A stretch of 64,000 nt of DNA from Motilibacter rhizosphaerae. Lineage in GTDB: Bacteria > Actinomycetota > Actinomycetes > Motilibacterales > Motilibacteraceae. The notes under the pieces were generated by a model. The model ran no database searches, was not told where the DNA came from, and saw only the letters and a list, made by a program, of their open reading frames with translations. Below are positions 33,230 through 40,976 of the stretch, piece after piece (positions within the stretch are counted from its first letter, which is position 1; each line of letters begins with the position of its first letter). The DNA lies in assembly GCF_004216915.1 (NCBI RefSeq), contig NZ_SGXD01000001.1, positions 248,001-312,000 of the forward strand. Direction: 5' to 3'. A program made the translations under genes and the position numbers.

Positions 33230-34282
33230 ATGACGACGACCACGCAGAGCAGGACGAGGAGCAGCACGGTGGAGATCGGCCTCACGACGTTCGCGGAGAC
33301 CTACCCGGACCCGGAGACGGGCGAGACGGTCTCCCCCGGTGAGCGGCTGCGCCAGGTCGTCGCGGAGGCCGAGCTGGCCGAGCAGGTCGGGCTCGACGTC
33401 TACGGCGTGGGCGAGCACCACCGGGTGGACTTCGGGGCTTCCGCGCCCGCGGTCGCGCTCGCAGCGATCGCCTCGCGCACGCAGCGGATCCGGTTGACGA
33501 GCGCGGTCACGGTGCTCAGCTCCACCGACCCCGTACGCGCCTTCCAGGACTTCGCGACCCTCGACCTGCTCTCGCAGGGGTGGGCCGAGCTCATGGCCGG
33601 GCGCGGGTCGTTCATCGAGTCGTTCCCGCTGTTCGGCTACGACCTCAAGGACTACGACGACCTGTTCGCCGAGAAGCTCGACCTGCTGCTGGCGCTGCGG
33701 GACTCCGAGCGCGTCACGTGGTCCGGCCGATTCCGTCCGGCGCTGCACGACCAGGCGGTCTACCCGCGCCCCGGTCGGCCGCTGCCCGTGTGGGTCGCCG
33801 TGGGCGGCAACCCGGAGTCGGTCGTCCGCGCCGGGCTCCGCGGCCTGCCCATGGCCCTCGCCATCATCGGCGGCCAGCCGCGGCGCTTCGGCCCGCTCGC
33901 CGACCTGCACCGCAAGGCCGTGGAGCAGGGCGGGTTCGCGCCGCAGCCGGTCGCGGTGCACGCGCACGGCTACGTCGCCGGCTCCAGCGCCGAGGCGGAG
34001 GTCGACTTCTACCCGTCGTACGCCGTGGCCATGACCCGCCTCGGCGCCGAGCGCGGGTGGGGGGCGATGACGCCGGCGGCGTACCGGCAGATGGCGGGGC
34101 CCGAGGGCTCGCTCGTCATCGGCTCCCCGCAGCAGGTGGCGGAGAAGATCCTGCTGATGAAGGAGACCATCGGCATCGAGCGCTTCATGCTGCACATCAG
34201 CGTGGGCACGCTGCCGCACGCGAAAGTGCTCCGCGCGATCGAGCGGCTCGGCACCGAGGTCGCCCCGCTGGTCCGCGGCTAG
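33230..34282 (+). CDS. Luciferase-like (LLM-class) flavin-dependent oxidoreductase
   Basis: A 350-residue TIM-barrel enzyme of the bacterial luciferase-like family using FMN or F420. Family marks are GLTTFAETYPDPETG near the start, VYGVGEHHRVDFGASAPAVALAAIA with the conserved EHH, RIRLTSAVTVLSSTDPVRAFQDFATLDLLS, then GRGSFIESFPLFGYDLKDYDDLF, and the tail FMLHISVGTLPHAKVLRAIE. The glycine-rich WVAVGGNPESVVRAGLRGLPMALAI binds flavin phosphate. The ATG at 33230 is used; an in-frame site inside the Thr/Ser-rich leader (near 33270) could also serve. It is not in an operon. A repeat lies 31 nt after its stop. Confidence 0.88.
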   Translation: MTTTTQSRTRSSTVEIGLTTFAETYPDPETGETVSPGERLRQVVAEAELAEQVGLDVYGVGEHHRVDFGASAPAVALAAIASRTQRIRLTSAVTVLSSTDPVRAFQDFATLDLLSQGWAELMAGRGSFIESFPLFGYDLKDYDDLFAEKLDLLLALRDSERVTWSGRFRPALHDQAVYPRPGRPLPVWVAVGGNPESVVRAGLRGLPMALAIIGGQPRRFGPLADLHRKAVEQGGFAPQPVAVHAHGYVAGSSAEAEVDFYPSYAVAMTRLGAERGWGAMTPAAYRQMAGPEGSLVIGSPQQVAEKILLMKETIGIERFMLHISVGTLPHAKVLRAIERLGTEVAPLVRG

Positions 34283-34313
34283 ACGAACAGCGCGGCCCAG
34301 CGGTCCGCCGACG

Positions 34314-34340
34314 CCCAGGATGTGCATGATCACGGGAAGG
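34314..34340 (-). repeat. GTGATCATGCA repeat, single reverse copy
   Basis: CCCAGGATGTGCATGATCACGGGAAGG, one arm only. It begins 31 nt after the stop of the oxidoreductase gene and lies between it and the convergent membrane gene at 34361. Confidence 0.8.
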
Positions 34341-34360
34341 GTGTCGGGCGAGGCGAGCGG

Positions 34361-34774
34361 CTAGAGCAGGAGCGCGGCCAGCGCCCCCAGCACTGCGAAC
34401 GCGCAGCGGACCCGGTCCACCGCGAGCAGGCGGCGCACCAGGCCGTCCGAGCGGCCGTCGCGACCGAGCCGACTGTGCGCGGGGGCGGCGAGGAGTGCCG
34501 TCGTGCCAGCCGCTCCGGCCGCAGCGACGACGGAGACCCACGCCCCCGGCGAGTACGGGCCACCGACGATCACCCACAGGCACGCGGCGGCGAGCAGGAG
34601 GTAGACGGGCGCGACGACGGCGGTGATGCGGCGGGAGTGCCGCTCGTGCGCCGCGGCGAAGCGCTCCGGGGGCACCTCGGCCAGCGCCGGGTAGACGACA
34701 CCGGTGACGACCAGCTGGAACCCCGCGTGCAGCGCGCTGGCGGCGAGCAGGGCCTCGGAGCTGGAGAGGCTCAT
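34361..34774 (-). CDS. Hypothetical four-helix membrane protein
   Basis: A 137-residue integral membrane protein with four hydrophobic segments (about 8-28, 48-67, 73-96, 117-137). It ends directly in a helix (LGALAALLL). Between helices 1 and 2 is PALAEVPPERFAAAHERHSRRI, a positively charged cytosolic loop reminiscent of small actinobacterial membrane proteins (DUF1772-like), but not diagnostic. The ATG start overlaps the stop of the upstream marR gene by 4 nt, so it is the third gene of the MFS-marR operon. Function is unknown. Confidence 0.7.
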   Translation of the reverse strand: MSLSSSEALLAASALHAGFQLVVTGVVYPALAEVPPERFAAAHERHSRRITAVVAPVYLLLAAACLWVIVGGPYSPGAWVSVVAAAGAAGTTALLAAPAHSRLGRDGRSDGLVRRLLAVDRVRCAFAVLGALAALLL

Positions 34775-35190
34775 CCGTGCAGCTTGGCCAGGATCTTCGA
34801 CAGCGACGTGAGTTCTGCCGGGGACAGCCTGTCCAGCGCGGCGGGCGGCGTGTCGATCACCTCGCGGGCGTCGGAGACGGTCCGGCGCCCCTGCTCGGTC
34901 AGCGCGACGAGCTTGCGGCGCCGGTCGTCGGAGTCCGTACGCCGCTCGACGAGGCCCTGCTCCTCGAGCGCGTTGACGAGGACGGTCGTGTACGGCCGGT
35001 CGACGCCGAGCGCCTCCGCGACCTCTCCGTGGCTCAGGGCGCTGGACTCCAGCAGCAGCAGGAGCTTCACCTTGCCGCCACCGGTCCCCATCGCGGTGCC
35101 GAGCCGCTCGCGCAGCCGCTTGCGCACGGCGTGGGCCTCGACGAAGCCCTGCAGCTCGGCCCAGACCTGCTCAGGCGTCGGCGAGCTCAC
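34771..35190 (-). CDS. MarR-family transcriptional regulator
   Basis: A 139-residue repressor. The winged helix (about 45-110) shows KLLLLLESSALSHGEVAEALGVDRPYTTVLVNALEEQGLVERRTDSDDRRRKLV, here by its blocks: recognition helix PYTTVLVNALEEQG, wing with DSDDRRRK. The GTG start at 35190 overlaps the 3' end of the MFS gene by 20 nt and the stop overlaps the following gene, so MFS-marR-hypothetical form one transcript. Two candidate binding palindromes sit exactly at the MFS start (36591-36623). The ligand is presumably a substrate of the transporter. Confidence 0.9.
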   Translation of the reverse strand: MSSPTPEQVWAELQGFVEAHAVRKRLRERLGTAMGTGGGKVKLLLLLESSALSHGEVAEALGVDRPYTTVLVNALEEQGLVERRTDSDDRRRKLVALTEQGRRTVSDAREVIDTPPAALDRLSPAELTSLSKILAKLHG

Positions 35191-36601
35191 GGGCGGCTCC
35201 CTCCTGCTCGAACAGCGCGCGCGTGCGCTCCGCGGTGCCCAGCGCGCGGGCCCCGGTCGCGAGCAGCCCGAGCGCGACGACCACGATGCCGCACCCGGCG
35301 ACGAGGATCCAGACCACGTGGCTGGCCGAGGCGAAGCGCGCGCCCTCGGTGCCTGCCACCAGCGAGCCGCTGACCGCGACGCCGAGCGAGGCACCGACCT
35401 GCCGGCTCGTGGAGGCGACGGCTGCCGCGACGCCGGCCTGCGCCCGGGGCATGCCCGACGTCGCCGTGTTGGTGATCGGCGCGTTGACGAGGCCGAACCC
35501 CAGCCCGATCAGCGCGTACGCCGCGAACAGCTGCGCCTGCGGCGTCGTCGTCGAGACCCGCACGAGCAGCAGAGCACCAGCTGCCGTGGCGATCCCGGCG
35601 AGCACGAGGGGCACCCGGGCGCCGCGCGTCGCGACGAGCCGCCCCGAGAGCGGCGCGGTGATCCCTGCGAGCACGGCCATCGGCAGCGTCCGCAGCCCCG
35701 CCTCGACGGGCGAGAAGTGCCTCACCTGCTGGAGGTAGAGCGTGTTGACGAAGAGGAAGGTCCCGAGTGCCGCGAAGGCGGCGACGGCCGTCAGCGTCGC
35801 AGCGCTGAACGGCACCGAGCGGAAGAACCGCAGCTCCACCAGGGGTTCGCGGCGGCGCAGCTCGACGGCGAGCAGCGCGACGAGGGCGGCGGCGGCCACG
35901 GCGTACAGCACGACGGTGGAGAGCGAGAGCCAGCCGCGGTCGGGTGCCTCGATGATCGCGTACGTCAAGGATCCCAGCAGCACCACGACGAGCGCCTGCC
36001 CCGCAGGATCCACCGCGCGGGCCCGGGGAGCGCGGGACTCGGGCACCACGCGACCCGTGAGCACGAGCGCGAGGATCCCGATCGGCACGTTGACCCAGAA
36101 GATCGAGCGCCAGCCGAGCCCGTCGACGAGGACGCCACCCACGATGGGGCCGAGGGACATGCTCACGCCGACGACGGCGCCCCACACGCCGATGGCGCGG
36201 GCCCGCTCCGCAGGGTCGCGGAAGGTGTTGACGAGGATGGCCATCGCCACCGGGTTGAGCATCGAGCCACCGACCGCCTGCAGCATGCGGAAGGCGACGA
36301 GCCAGCCGAGCCCCGGGGCGATGCTGCAGAGCAGCGAGCCGAGCGTGAAGAGCACGAGCCCGACGCGGAAGACGCGCCGCCGGCCGAGCCGGTCCCCGAG
36401 GGAGCCGGAGAGCATGAGCAGCATCGCGAGCACGAGGGTGTACGCGTCCACCGTCCACTGCAGCCCGCTGAGGGAGGCGTAGAGGTCCGTGCGGATCGCG
36501 GGCAGCGCGATGTTGACGATGGTCACGTCCAGGCTGACGAGCAGCAGGCTCATGCAGCAGACGGCGAGGACCATCCAGCGGTTCGGCTCGGTTGTGCTCA
36601 C
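35171..36601 (-). CDS. MFS transporter, DHA2 (14-helix drug) family
   Basis: A 476-residue exporter with 14 predicted helices. Family marks are LDVTIVNIALPAI in helix 1, SGSLGDRLGRRRVFRVGLVLFTLGS between helices 2 and 3, the antiporter-motif-C region near GVVGVSMSLGPIVGGVL, and FLFVNTLYLQQVRHFSPVEAGLRTLP in the second half. The GTG at 36601 is favoured, giving VSTTEPNRW; an upstream ATG at 36622 would run through the operator-like palindromes. It is the first gene of the MFS-marR-hypothetical unit. Substrate is unknown; DHA2 exporters usually handle hydrophobic drugs or dyes. Confidence 0.92.
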   Translation of the reverse strand: MSTTEPNRWMVLAVCCMSLLLVSLDVTIVNIALPAIRTDLYASLSGLQWTVDAYTLVLAMLLMLSGSLGDRLGRRRVFRVGLVLFTLGSLLCSIAPGLGWLVAFRMLQAVGGSMLNPVAMAILVNTFRDPAERARAIGVWGAVVGVSMSLGPIVGGVLVDGLGWRSIFWVNVPIGILALVLTGRVVPESRAPRARAVDPAGQALVVVLLGSLTYAIIEAPDRGWLSLSTVVLYAVAAAALVALLAVELRRREPLVELRFFRSVPFSAATLTAVAAFAALGTFLFVNTLYLQQVRHFSPVEAGLRTLPMAVLAGITAPLSGRLVATRGARVPLVLAGIATAAGALLLVRVSTTTPQAQLFAAYALIGLGFGLVNAPITNTATSGMPRAQAGVAAAVASTSRQVGASLGVAVSGSLVAGTEGARFASASHVVWILVAGCGIVVVALGLLATGARALGTAERTRALFEQEGAARELADA

Positions 36602-36623
36602 ACAACGATTGTGACCCCACAAC
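36591..36623. promoter_or_regulatory. Tandem palindromic operators (MarR candidates)
   Basis: GTTGTG-CTCA-CACAAC (36591-36606) is perfect, and ATTGTG-ACCC-CACAAC (36608-36623) has one arm mismatch. Both have the form RTTGTG-N4-CACAAC and are spaced 17 bp centre to centre. They straddle the proposed MFS start codon, so repressor binding would block transcription of MFS-marR. MarR-type sites are of this size. Confidence 0.7.
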
Positions 36624-36678
36624 GGCTCGGGCGCAAGCCGGAGCGGCGGCCCGTCCGCGCTGCCCCTAGGCTGCGCGG

Positions 36679-38658
36679 GTGATCGGCGAGCTCGACCCCG
36701 CGCTGCTCGAGACCGTCCTGGTCGGGCATGACGAGGGCCTGTGCGTCTTCGACCGCGACTTCACCTTCGAGTGGTGCAACGAGACCGCCGCACGACTGCT
36801 CCAGCGCCCGGTCAGCGACCTGCTCGGCGAGCGCCTCTTCGAGCTCTACCCCGAGGGCCGCGACACGGTCGTGTGGACCGCGTACCAGCAGGCGCTCGCG
36901 ACGGGCGAGCCGCAGGAGCTCCGGCTCTGGTACGGCCCGCTGGAGGGCTGGTTCCGCGCCCGCGCCGTCCCCCTGCACGACCGTCTGGTCGTGTGGTTCC
37001 GCAGCATCGACCTCGAGCAGGCCGTCGAGCAGGAGCGGGCCGAGCTCGTCGTCAGCCGGGAGCGCTCGGGCCAGCGGGCGGAGCGACTGCTCGACGTCGT
37101 CGCCGAGCTGTCCCGCGCGCAGACGCTGCCCGAGGTCATCGACGTCGTGCTCGTGCGCGGCTTCGGCCTGCTCGGCGGCTACGGCGGTGGCGTGGGCTTC
37201 GTCACCGAGGACGGCCGCCACCTCGACGTCCTGGAGCTGCGGGAGTTCGGCGACGGGGTGGAGGAGCGCTGGACCGGGCTGCACCCCCTCGACGTCGACG
37301 TCCCGATGATGATCAGCGCGCGGACGGGAGAGCCCCTGCTCTACCCCACGCGCGCCGAGCTGCTCACGCGCCACCCGCACCTGGAGCGCGACGTCGATGA
37401 GCGCACCAAGGCGCTCGTCGCCCTGCCCCTGCTGGTCGAGCAGCGCGTCATCGGCTCCATCATCGTGCTGTTCGCCGAGGAGCAGCGCTTCGAGGCGGAC
37501 GAGCGCGAATTCATGCTGACGCTCGCCGGGCTCTGCGCGCAGGCCCTCGACCGGGCGCGGCTGAGCAGTCGCGAGCGGACGATCGCGGCGACCCTGCAGC
37601 GCTCGCTGCTCCCCGACGTCGTCGCGGTGCCGGACCTCGAGGTCGCGGTGCGCTACGTCCCCGGAGCCGAGGGCACGCAGGTCGGCGGCGACTGGTACGA
37701 CGTGGTGCAGCTCGGCGCCGGTCGCCTGGGCCTCGTCATGGGCGACGTCATGGGCCGGGGTGTCGGAGCGGCGGCGACGATGGGCCAGGTCCGCGCCGCG
37801 CTGCGGGCCTACGCCCGGCTCGACCTGCCGCCCGCGCAGGTGCTCGCCTCCCTCGACGCGGTCGTCGCGGACGTCGCCGAGGGGCGCTTCGTCACCTGCG
37901 CGTACGCCGTCTTCGACCCCGCGGACCGCACCCTCTCGGTCGCGAGCGCGGGCCACCTCCCACCCGTGATCGCAGGCCCCAGCGGGAGCGCACTCGCTCC
38001 CCTGGTCCCCGGGCCGCCCCTCGGCGTCGGGGCCGGCGGCTACGTCGAGCAGGTCGCGGTACTGCCCCCGGGCGCGTGCGTGGCCCTCTGCACCGACGGG
38101 CTCGTCGAGCGGCGCGACCGTGATGCGTCCGACGGCCTCGAGCGGATGCAGGAGGTCCTGGCCGCGGTCGCCGACCGGCCGCTGGAGCAGGCGGCGGACG
38201 CGCTCGTCGCCGACCTGCTGGACCCGGACTCCGTCGACGACGCCGCGCTGCTGCTCGTCCGCCCGCTCGGCGCGGCAGCCCGACCCGCGGAGTGGCTGCG
38301 GCTGCGGCGCGACCCCGAGGTCGTCGCGGACGCCCGTGCGTGGGTGCGCGAGCGGGCGGCGCAGGGGGAGCTCGAGGGCGGGCTCGTGGACTCGCTGACC
38401 CTCGTCGCGAGCGAGCTCGTCACCAACGCCGTACGCCACGGGCGCGGCGACCCCGCCCTCCGCGTACGCGTCTCCCCGCGGCGCGCCGTCATCGAGGTCG
38501 AGGACGGCAGCGGCCACCTGCCCATGCGCCGCTACGCCGCCGAGCAGGACGAGGGCGGGCGCGGGCTCGAGCTCATCGCGCTGCTGACCGAGCGCTGGGG
38601 GTGGCGCCCGACCGATGGCGGCAAGGTCGTCTGGGCCGAGCTCAGCGCCCGCAGCTAG
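36679..38658 (+). CDS. PAS-GAF-SpoIIE phosphatase with C-terminal RsbW-like ATPase
   Basis: A 659-residue cytosolic protein. PAS (about 10-115; GHDEGLCVFDRDFTFEWCNETAARLL), a coiled coil (115-150), GAF (about 150-300), SpoIIE/PP2C phosphatase (about 305-535; QRSLLPDVVAVPDLEVAVRYVPGAEGTQVGGDWYD in pieces, GDVMGRG, AGHLPP, TDGLVERR, DDAALLL) and a HATPase (about 545-655; LVASELVTNAVRHG, GRGLELI). The phosphatase metal ligands and ATPase N-box are intact. The two opposing activities, anti-anti-sigma dephosphorylation and serine kinase, are joined in one chain. No STAS or sigma gene is adjacent. It is divergent from the MFS operon (78 nt between starts). Confidence 0.9.
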   Translation: MIGELDPALLETVLVGHDEGLCVFDRDFTFEWCNETAARLLQRPVSDLLGERLFELYPEGRDTVVWTAYQQALATGEPQELRLWYGPLEGWFRARAVPLHDRLVVWFRSIDLEQAVEQERAELVVSRERSGQRAERLLDVVAELSRAQTLPEVIDVVLVRGFGLLGGYGGGVGFVTEDGRHLDVLELREFGDGVEERWTGLHPLDVDVPMMISARTGEPLLYPTRAELLTRHPHLERDVDERTKALVALPLLVEQRVIGSIIVLFAEEQRFEADEREFMLTLAGLCAQALDRARLSSRERTIAATLQRSLLPDVVAVPDLEVAVRYVPGAEGTQVGGDWYDVVQLGAGRLGLVMGDVMGRGVGAAATMGQVRAALRAYARLDLPPAQVLASLDAVVADVAEGRFVTCAYAVFDPADRTLSVASAGHLPPVIAGPSGSALAPLVPGPPLGVGAGGYVEQVAVLPPGACVALCTDGLVERRDRDASDGLERMQEVLAAVADRPLEQAADALVADLLDPDSVDDAALLLVRPLGAAARPAEWLRLRRDPEVVADARAWVRERAAQGELEGGLVDSLTLVASELVTNAVRHGRGDPALRVRVSPRRAVIEVEDGSGHLPMRRYAAEQDEGGRGLELIALLTERWGWRPTDGGKVVWAELSARS

Positions 38659-38667
38659 CCTGCGCGC

Positions 38668-39255
38668 ATGGCCTTCCTCGACCCGGTGACCCTGCAGGGC
38701 GAGCGCGTCGTGCTCGAGCCGATGACGCTCGAGGTCGTCGACGAGCTCGCCGCTGCGGTCCGCGACGGCGAGCTCTGGAGGCTCTGGTACGCCGCGGTGC
38801 CCGCCCCCGACCAGATGCGCGCCGCCGTGGAAGACCTGCTGGCCAAGCAGTCCGCGGGCGCGGTGCTGCCGTTCGTCCAGCGCCGCAGGGACACCGGCGA
38901 GGTCGTGGGGCAGACGACGTACCTCAACGCCGACCGGCCGAACCGCCGGCTGGAGATCGGCAGCACGTGGCTCGCCCGCTCCACGCAGGGCACCGGCATC
39001 AACGCCGAGGCGAAGTACCTGCTGCTGGGCAACGCGTTCGAGGCGTGGGACTGCATCGCCGTGGAGCTGCGCACCCACTGGATGAACGAGCAGTCGCGCG
39101 CCGCGATCGCCCGGCTCGGCGCGAAGCAGGACGGCGTGCTCCGCAGCCACCGGATCATGCCGGACGGCAGCCTGCGCGACACGGTGGTGTTCTCCGTGCT
39201 GCAGCACGAGTGGCCCGCCGTGCGCAACGGGCTGCTCGCCCGGCTGAGCCGCTAG
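38668..39255 (+). CDS. GNAT-family N-acetyltransferase
   Basis: A 195-residue acetyltransferase of the RimJ/RimL type: FLDPVTLQGERVVLEPMTLE at the start, VGQTTYLNADRPNRRLEIGSTWLARSTQGTGINAEAKYLLL (acetyl-CoA pocket, STQGTGINAE), then AVELRTHWMNEQSRAAIARLGAKQDGVLRSH with the conserved N and the C-terminal R. It probably acetylates an amino group of a small molecule or protein terminus. ATG 38668, 9 nt after the phosphatase stop. Its stop TAG is shared as the palindrome CTAG with the stop of the opposite gene. Confidence 0.88.
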   Translation: MAFLDPVTLQGERVVLEPMTLEVVDELAAAVRDGELWRLWYAAVPAPDQMRAAVEDLLAKQSAGAVLPFVQRRRDTGEVVGQTTYLNADRPNRRLEIGSTWLARSTQGTGINAEAKYLLLGNAFEAWDCIAVELRTHWMNEQSRAAIARLGAKQDGVLRSHRIMPDGSLRDTVVFSVLQHEWPAVRNGLLARLSR

Positions 39256-39713
39256 ATCGACACCCAGTCCGTCACCACGTCGACGCCGTCGGCCGCCAGC
39301 ACCTGCAGGCTGAACAGCCCGGTCGGCCGCGGCTCGACGCGGAAGCACCCCAGCTCGTCCAGCGCGACCTCGACGGGCTCCTCGTCGAGCCGGCGCACCG
39401 TCACGCTGCCCTGCCGCGCGGGGTAGACCTGGCCGGTCAGGCCGCCGTCGACCACGCTGAGCTCGATGACGAGCGAGCCGCCCTCGAAGGTGAGCGTGCG
39501 TACCTGCGCGGTCTCCGAGCGGACCCCCGCCAGCGCCTCGTCGACCACGGAGTCGTAGGTCAGCGCGGCGAGCTCCGCGTCGATCGTCCGCCAGGTGAAG
39601 ACCCCCTTGGCAGCGGTCACGACGTCATCGGGCACGGGCTCCGGCGTGCTGACGACGGCGCGCAGCTGCGCCACCAGCTCGTCGTCGTCCTCCGACCACC
39701 GCATCGCTTCCAC
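39252..39713 (-). CDS. Hypothetical partner of the subtilase gene
   Basis: A 153-residue soluble, acidic protein. I do not recognise a family. It has an acidic N-terminus (RWSEDDDELVAQLRAV), a helical middle (TWRTIDAELAALTYDSVVDEAL), then a beta-rich part (residues about 80-150: RTLTFEGGSLVIELSVVDGGLTGQVYPA, ELGCFRVEPRPTGLFSLQVL) like a small sandwich or regulatory domain. The GTG at 39713 has GGGAGCGGG just upstream; a GTG at 39740 would overlap the subtilase by 13 nt. It follows the S8 gene on the same strand and is tied to the GNAT gene by a shared CTAG stop. A role in controlling the protease is inference. Confidence 0.65.
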   Translation of the reverse strand: MEAMRWSEDDDELVAQLRAVVSTPEPVPDDVVTAAKGVFTWRTIDAELAALTYDSVVDEALAGVRSETAQVRTLTFEGGSLVIELSVVDGGLTGQVYPARQGSVTVRRLDEEPVEVALDELGCFRVEPRPTGLFSLQVLAADGVDVVTDWVSI

Positions 39714-39727
39714 GGTCCCGCTCCCGT

Positions 39728-40840
39728 CTACCCGAGCCACGCGACGCCGGCGCGCGTGGGCGCCCCGGCCACCAGCCGACGGTACGCGTCGGCCGGCGAC
39801 TCGTGCTCCCCGACCGCCGCGGCGATGCGTCCGGTCACGAGCGCGGCAGCGAACGAGGTCCCGCTCCAGCGGGCGAACCCGTCGAACTCCGCCTCACCGC
39901 CGCTGGTGCGCACCGCGCCCGAGAGGTACGTGCTCAGCAGGTCCACGCCCGGCGCGAGCACGTCGACCCAGGGGTTCAGGGCCGGGTCGGGGCTGAAGGG
40001 CGCCGACTGCCCGTCGGAGTCGACGGCCCCGACCGCCACGACGTCGTCGAGCGCGGCCGGCCACATGGGCCGCTTGGGGAACTGCTCGGCGTGGTTGCCG
40101 GCGGCCGCGACCACCAGCACGTGCGGGGGCAGCCGGTCGACCGCGGTCGCGAGGACCAGCGGGGGGCGGCCGTCGTCGGTGAAGCAGCCGAGCGAGAGGT
40201 TGAGGACGTCGACGCCGGTACGGCCCAGGCGCACGATCTCGCGCGCGACCGTCCAGCTGTCGGCCGTCCCGTCGTCGCCCAGGACGCGGTGGACGCGGAG
40301 GTCGGCGCCCGGCGCCTCGCGCAGCACGAGGCCGGCGACGAAGGTGGCGTGCCCCGCCGCGGCGTCGAGATCCTCCGGGGCCGTCGCGAGCAGGCTCCCC
40401 TCGCCCGCGAGGAAGCGGCCCGCGAGCACGGGGGCCGGCACGATCCCGGTGTCGCCGACGGCGACCCGCACCCCTGCGCCGACTGCGCCGCTGGGCCACG
40501 TGGACGCTGCCACCACCACGGGGTCGCCCTCGTCCCCGCCCCCCACCTTGTGGTGCGCGATGACGCGCTCGAGGACGCGGTTCTTGCCGATCGTCGGCAC
40601 CCAGCCGTACTGCTCGTCGAAGCGCGCGTAGAGGGCCTGGAGCACGGCATCGAGGCCGCCGAGGGCGTCGACCTGGACGCGCTCGAGGTCGACGAGGGTG
40701 AGACCGAGCTCGGGGGCGTCCTCGGTCCTGCCCGCCGGCGCACCTATCGCCTCGAGAGCGGCGGTCACGGCGGCGACGTGCCCGGTCGCCACGACCACCT
40801 GGTCGGGGGTTGCGTCGAGAGGGGGGGCGCCAGCGGGCAT
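39728..40840 (-). CDS. Cytosolic S8-family serine protease (subtilase)
   Basis: A 370-residue subtilase without signal peptide. The triad is D130 (VAVGDTGIV), H164 (AAGHATFVAG) and S329 (WSGTSFAAAL), with oxyanion N249 in AAAGNHAE. An N-terminal 95 residues (ALEAIGAPAGRTE and a following helical part) is not a standard prodomain. The ATG start at 40840 has AAAGGAG upstream. It is divergent from the TPR-CHAT gene (136 nt between starts) and followed by the hypothetical gene at 39252. Lack of export signal is unusual for subtilases; intracellular action, possibly activation by the CHAT protease, is inference. Confidence 0.88.
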   Translation of the reverse strand: MPAGAPPLDATPDQVVVATGHVAAVTAALEAIGAPAGRTEDAPELGLTLVDLERVQVDALGGLDAVLQALYARFDEQYGWVPTIGKNRVLERVIAHHKVGGGDEGDPVVVAASTWPSGAVGAGVRVAVGDTGIVPAPVLAGRFLAGEGSLLATAPEDLDAAAGHATFVAGLVLREAPGADLRVHRVLGDDGTADSWTVAREIVRLGRTGVDVLNLSLGCFTDDGRPPLVLATAVDRLPPHVLVVAAAGNHAEQFPKRPMWPAALDDVVAVGAVDSDGQSAPFSPDPALNPWVDVLAPGVDLLSTYLSGAVRTSGGEAEFDGFARWSGTSFAAALVTGRIAAAVGEHESPADAYRRLVAGAPTRAGVAWLG

Positions 40841-40976
40841 GGTGCTCTCCTTTCCACCCGCGGGACGCCGCGGGGATGCGGGATCAGGCCTGTCGAGACT
40901 CGGAGCAGCGAGCCCCCGGTTCTGATACAACCGTCTAGGAAGGCGTCTCGGAAGCCGTTCTCGCAGGGAGGTCGCC

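Noticed and set aside
34322-36682. A 786-codon plus-strand frame opposite the marR-MFS genes
   Set aside because: Extremely rich in Arg, Glu, His and Gly without any motif, whereas both minus-strand genes have clear family signatures.
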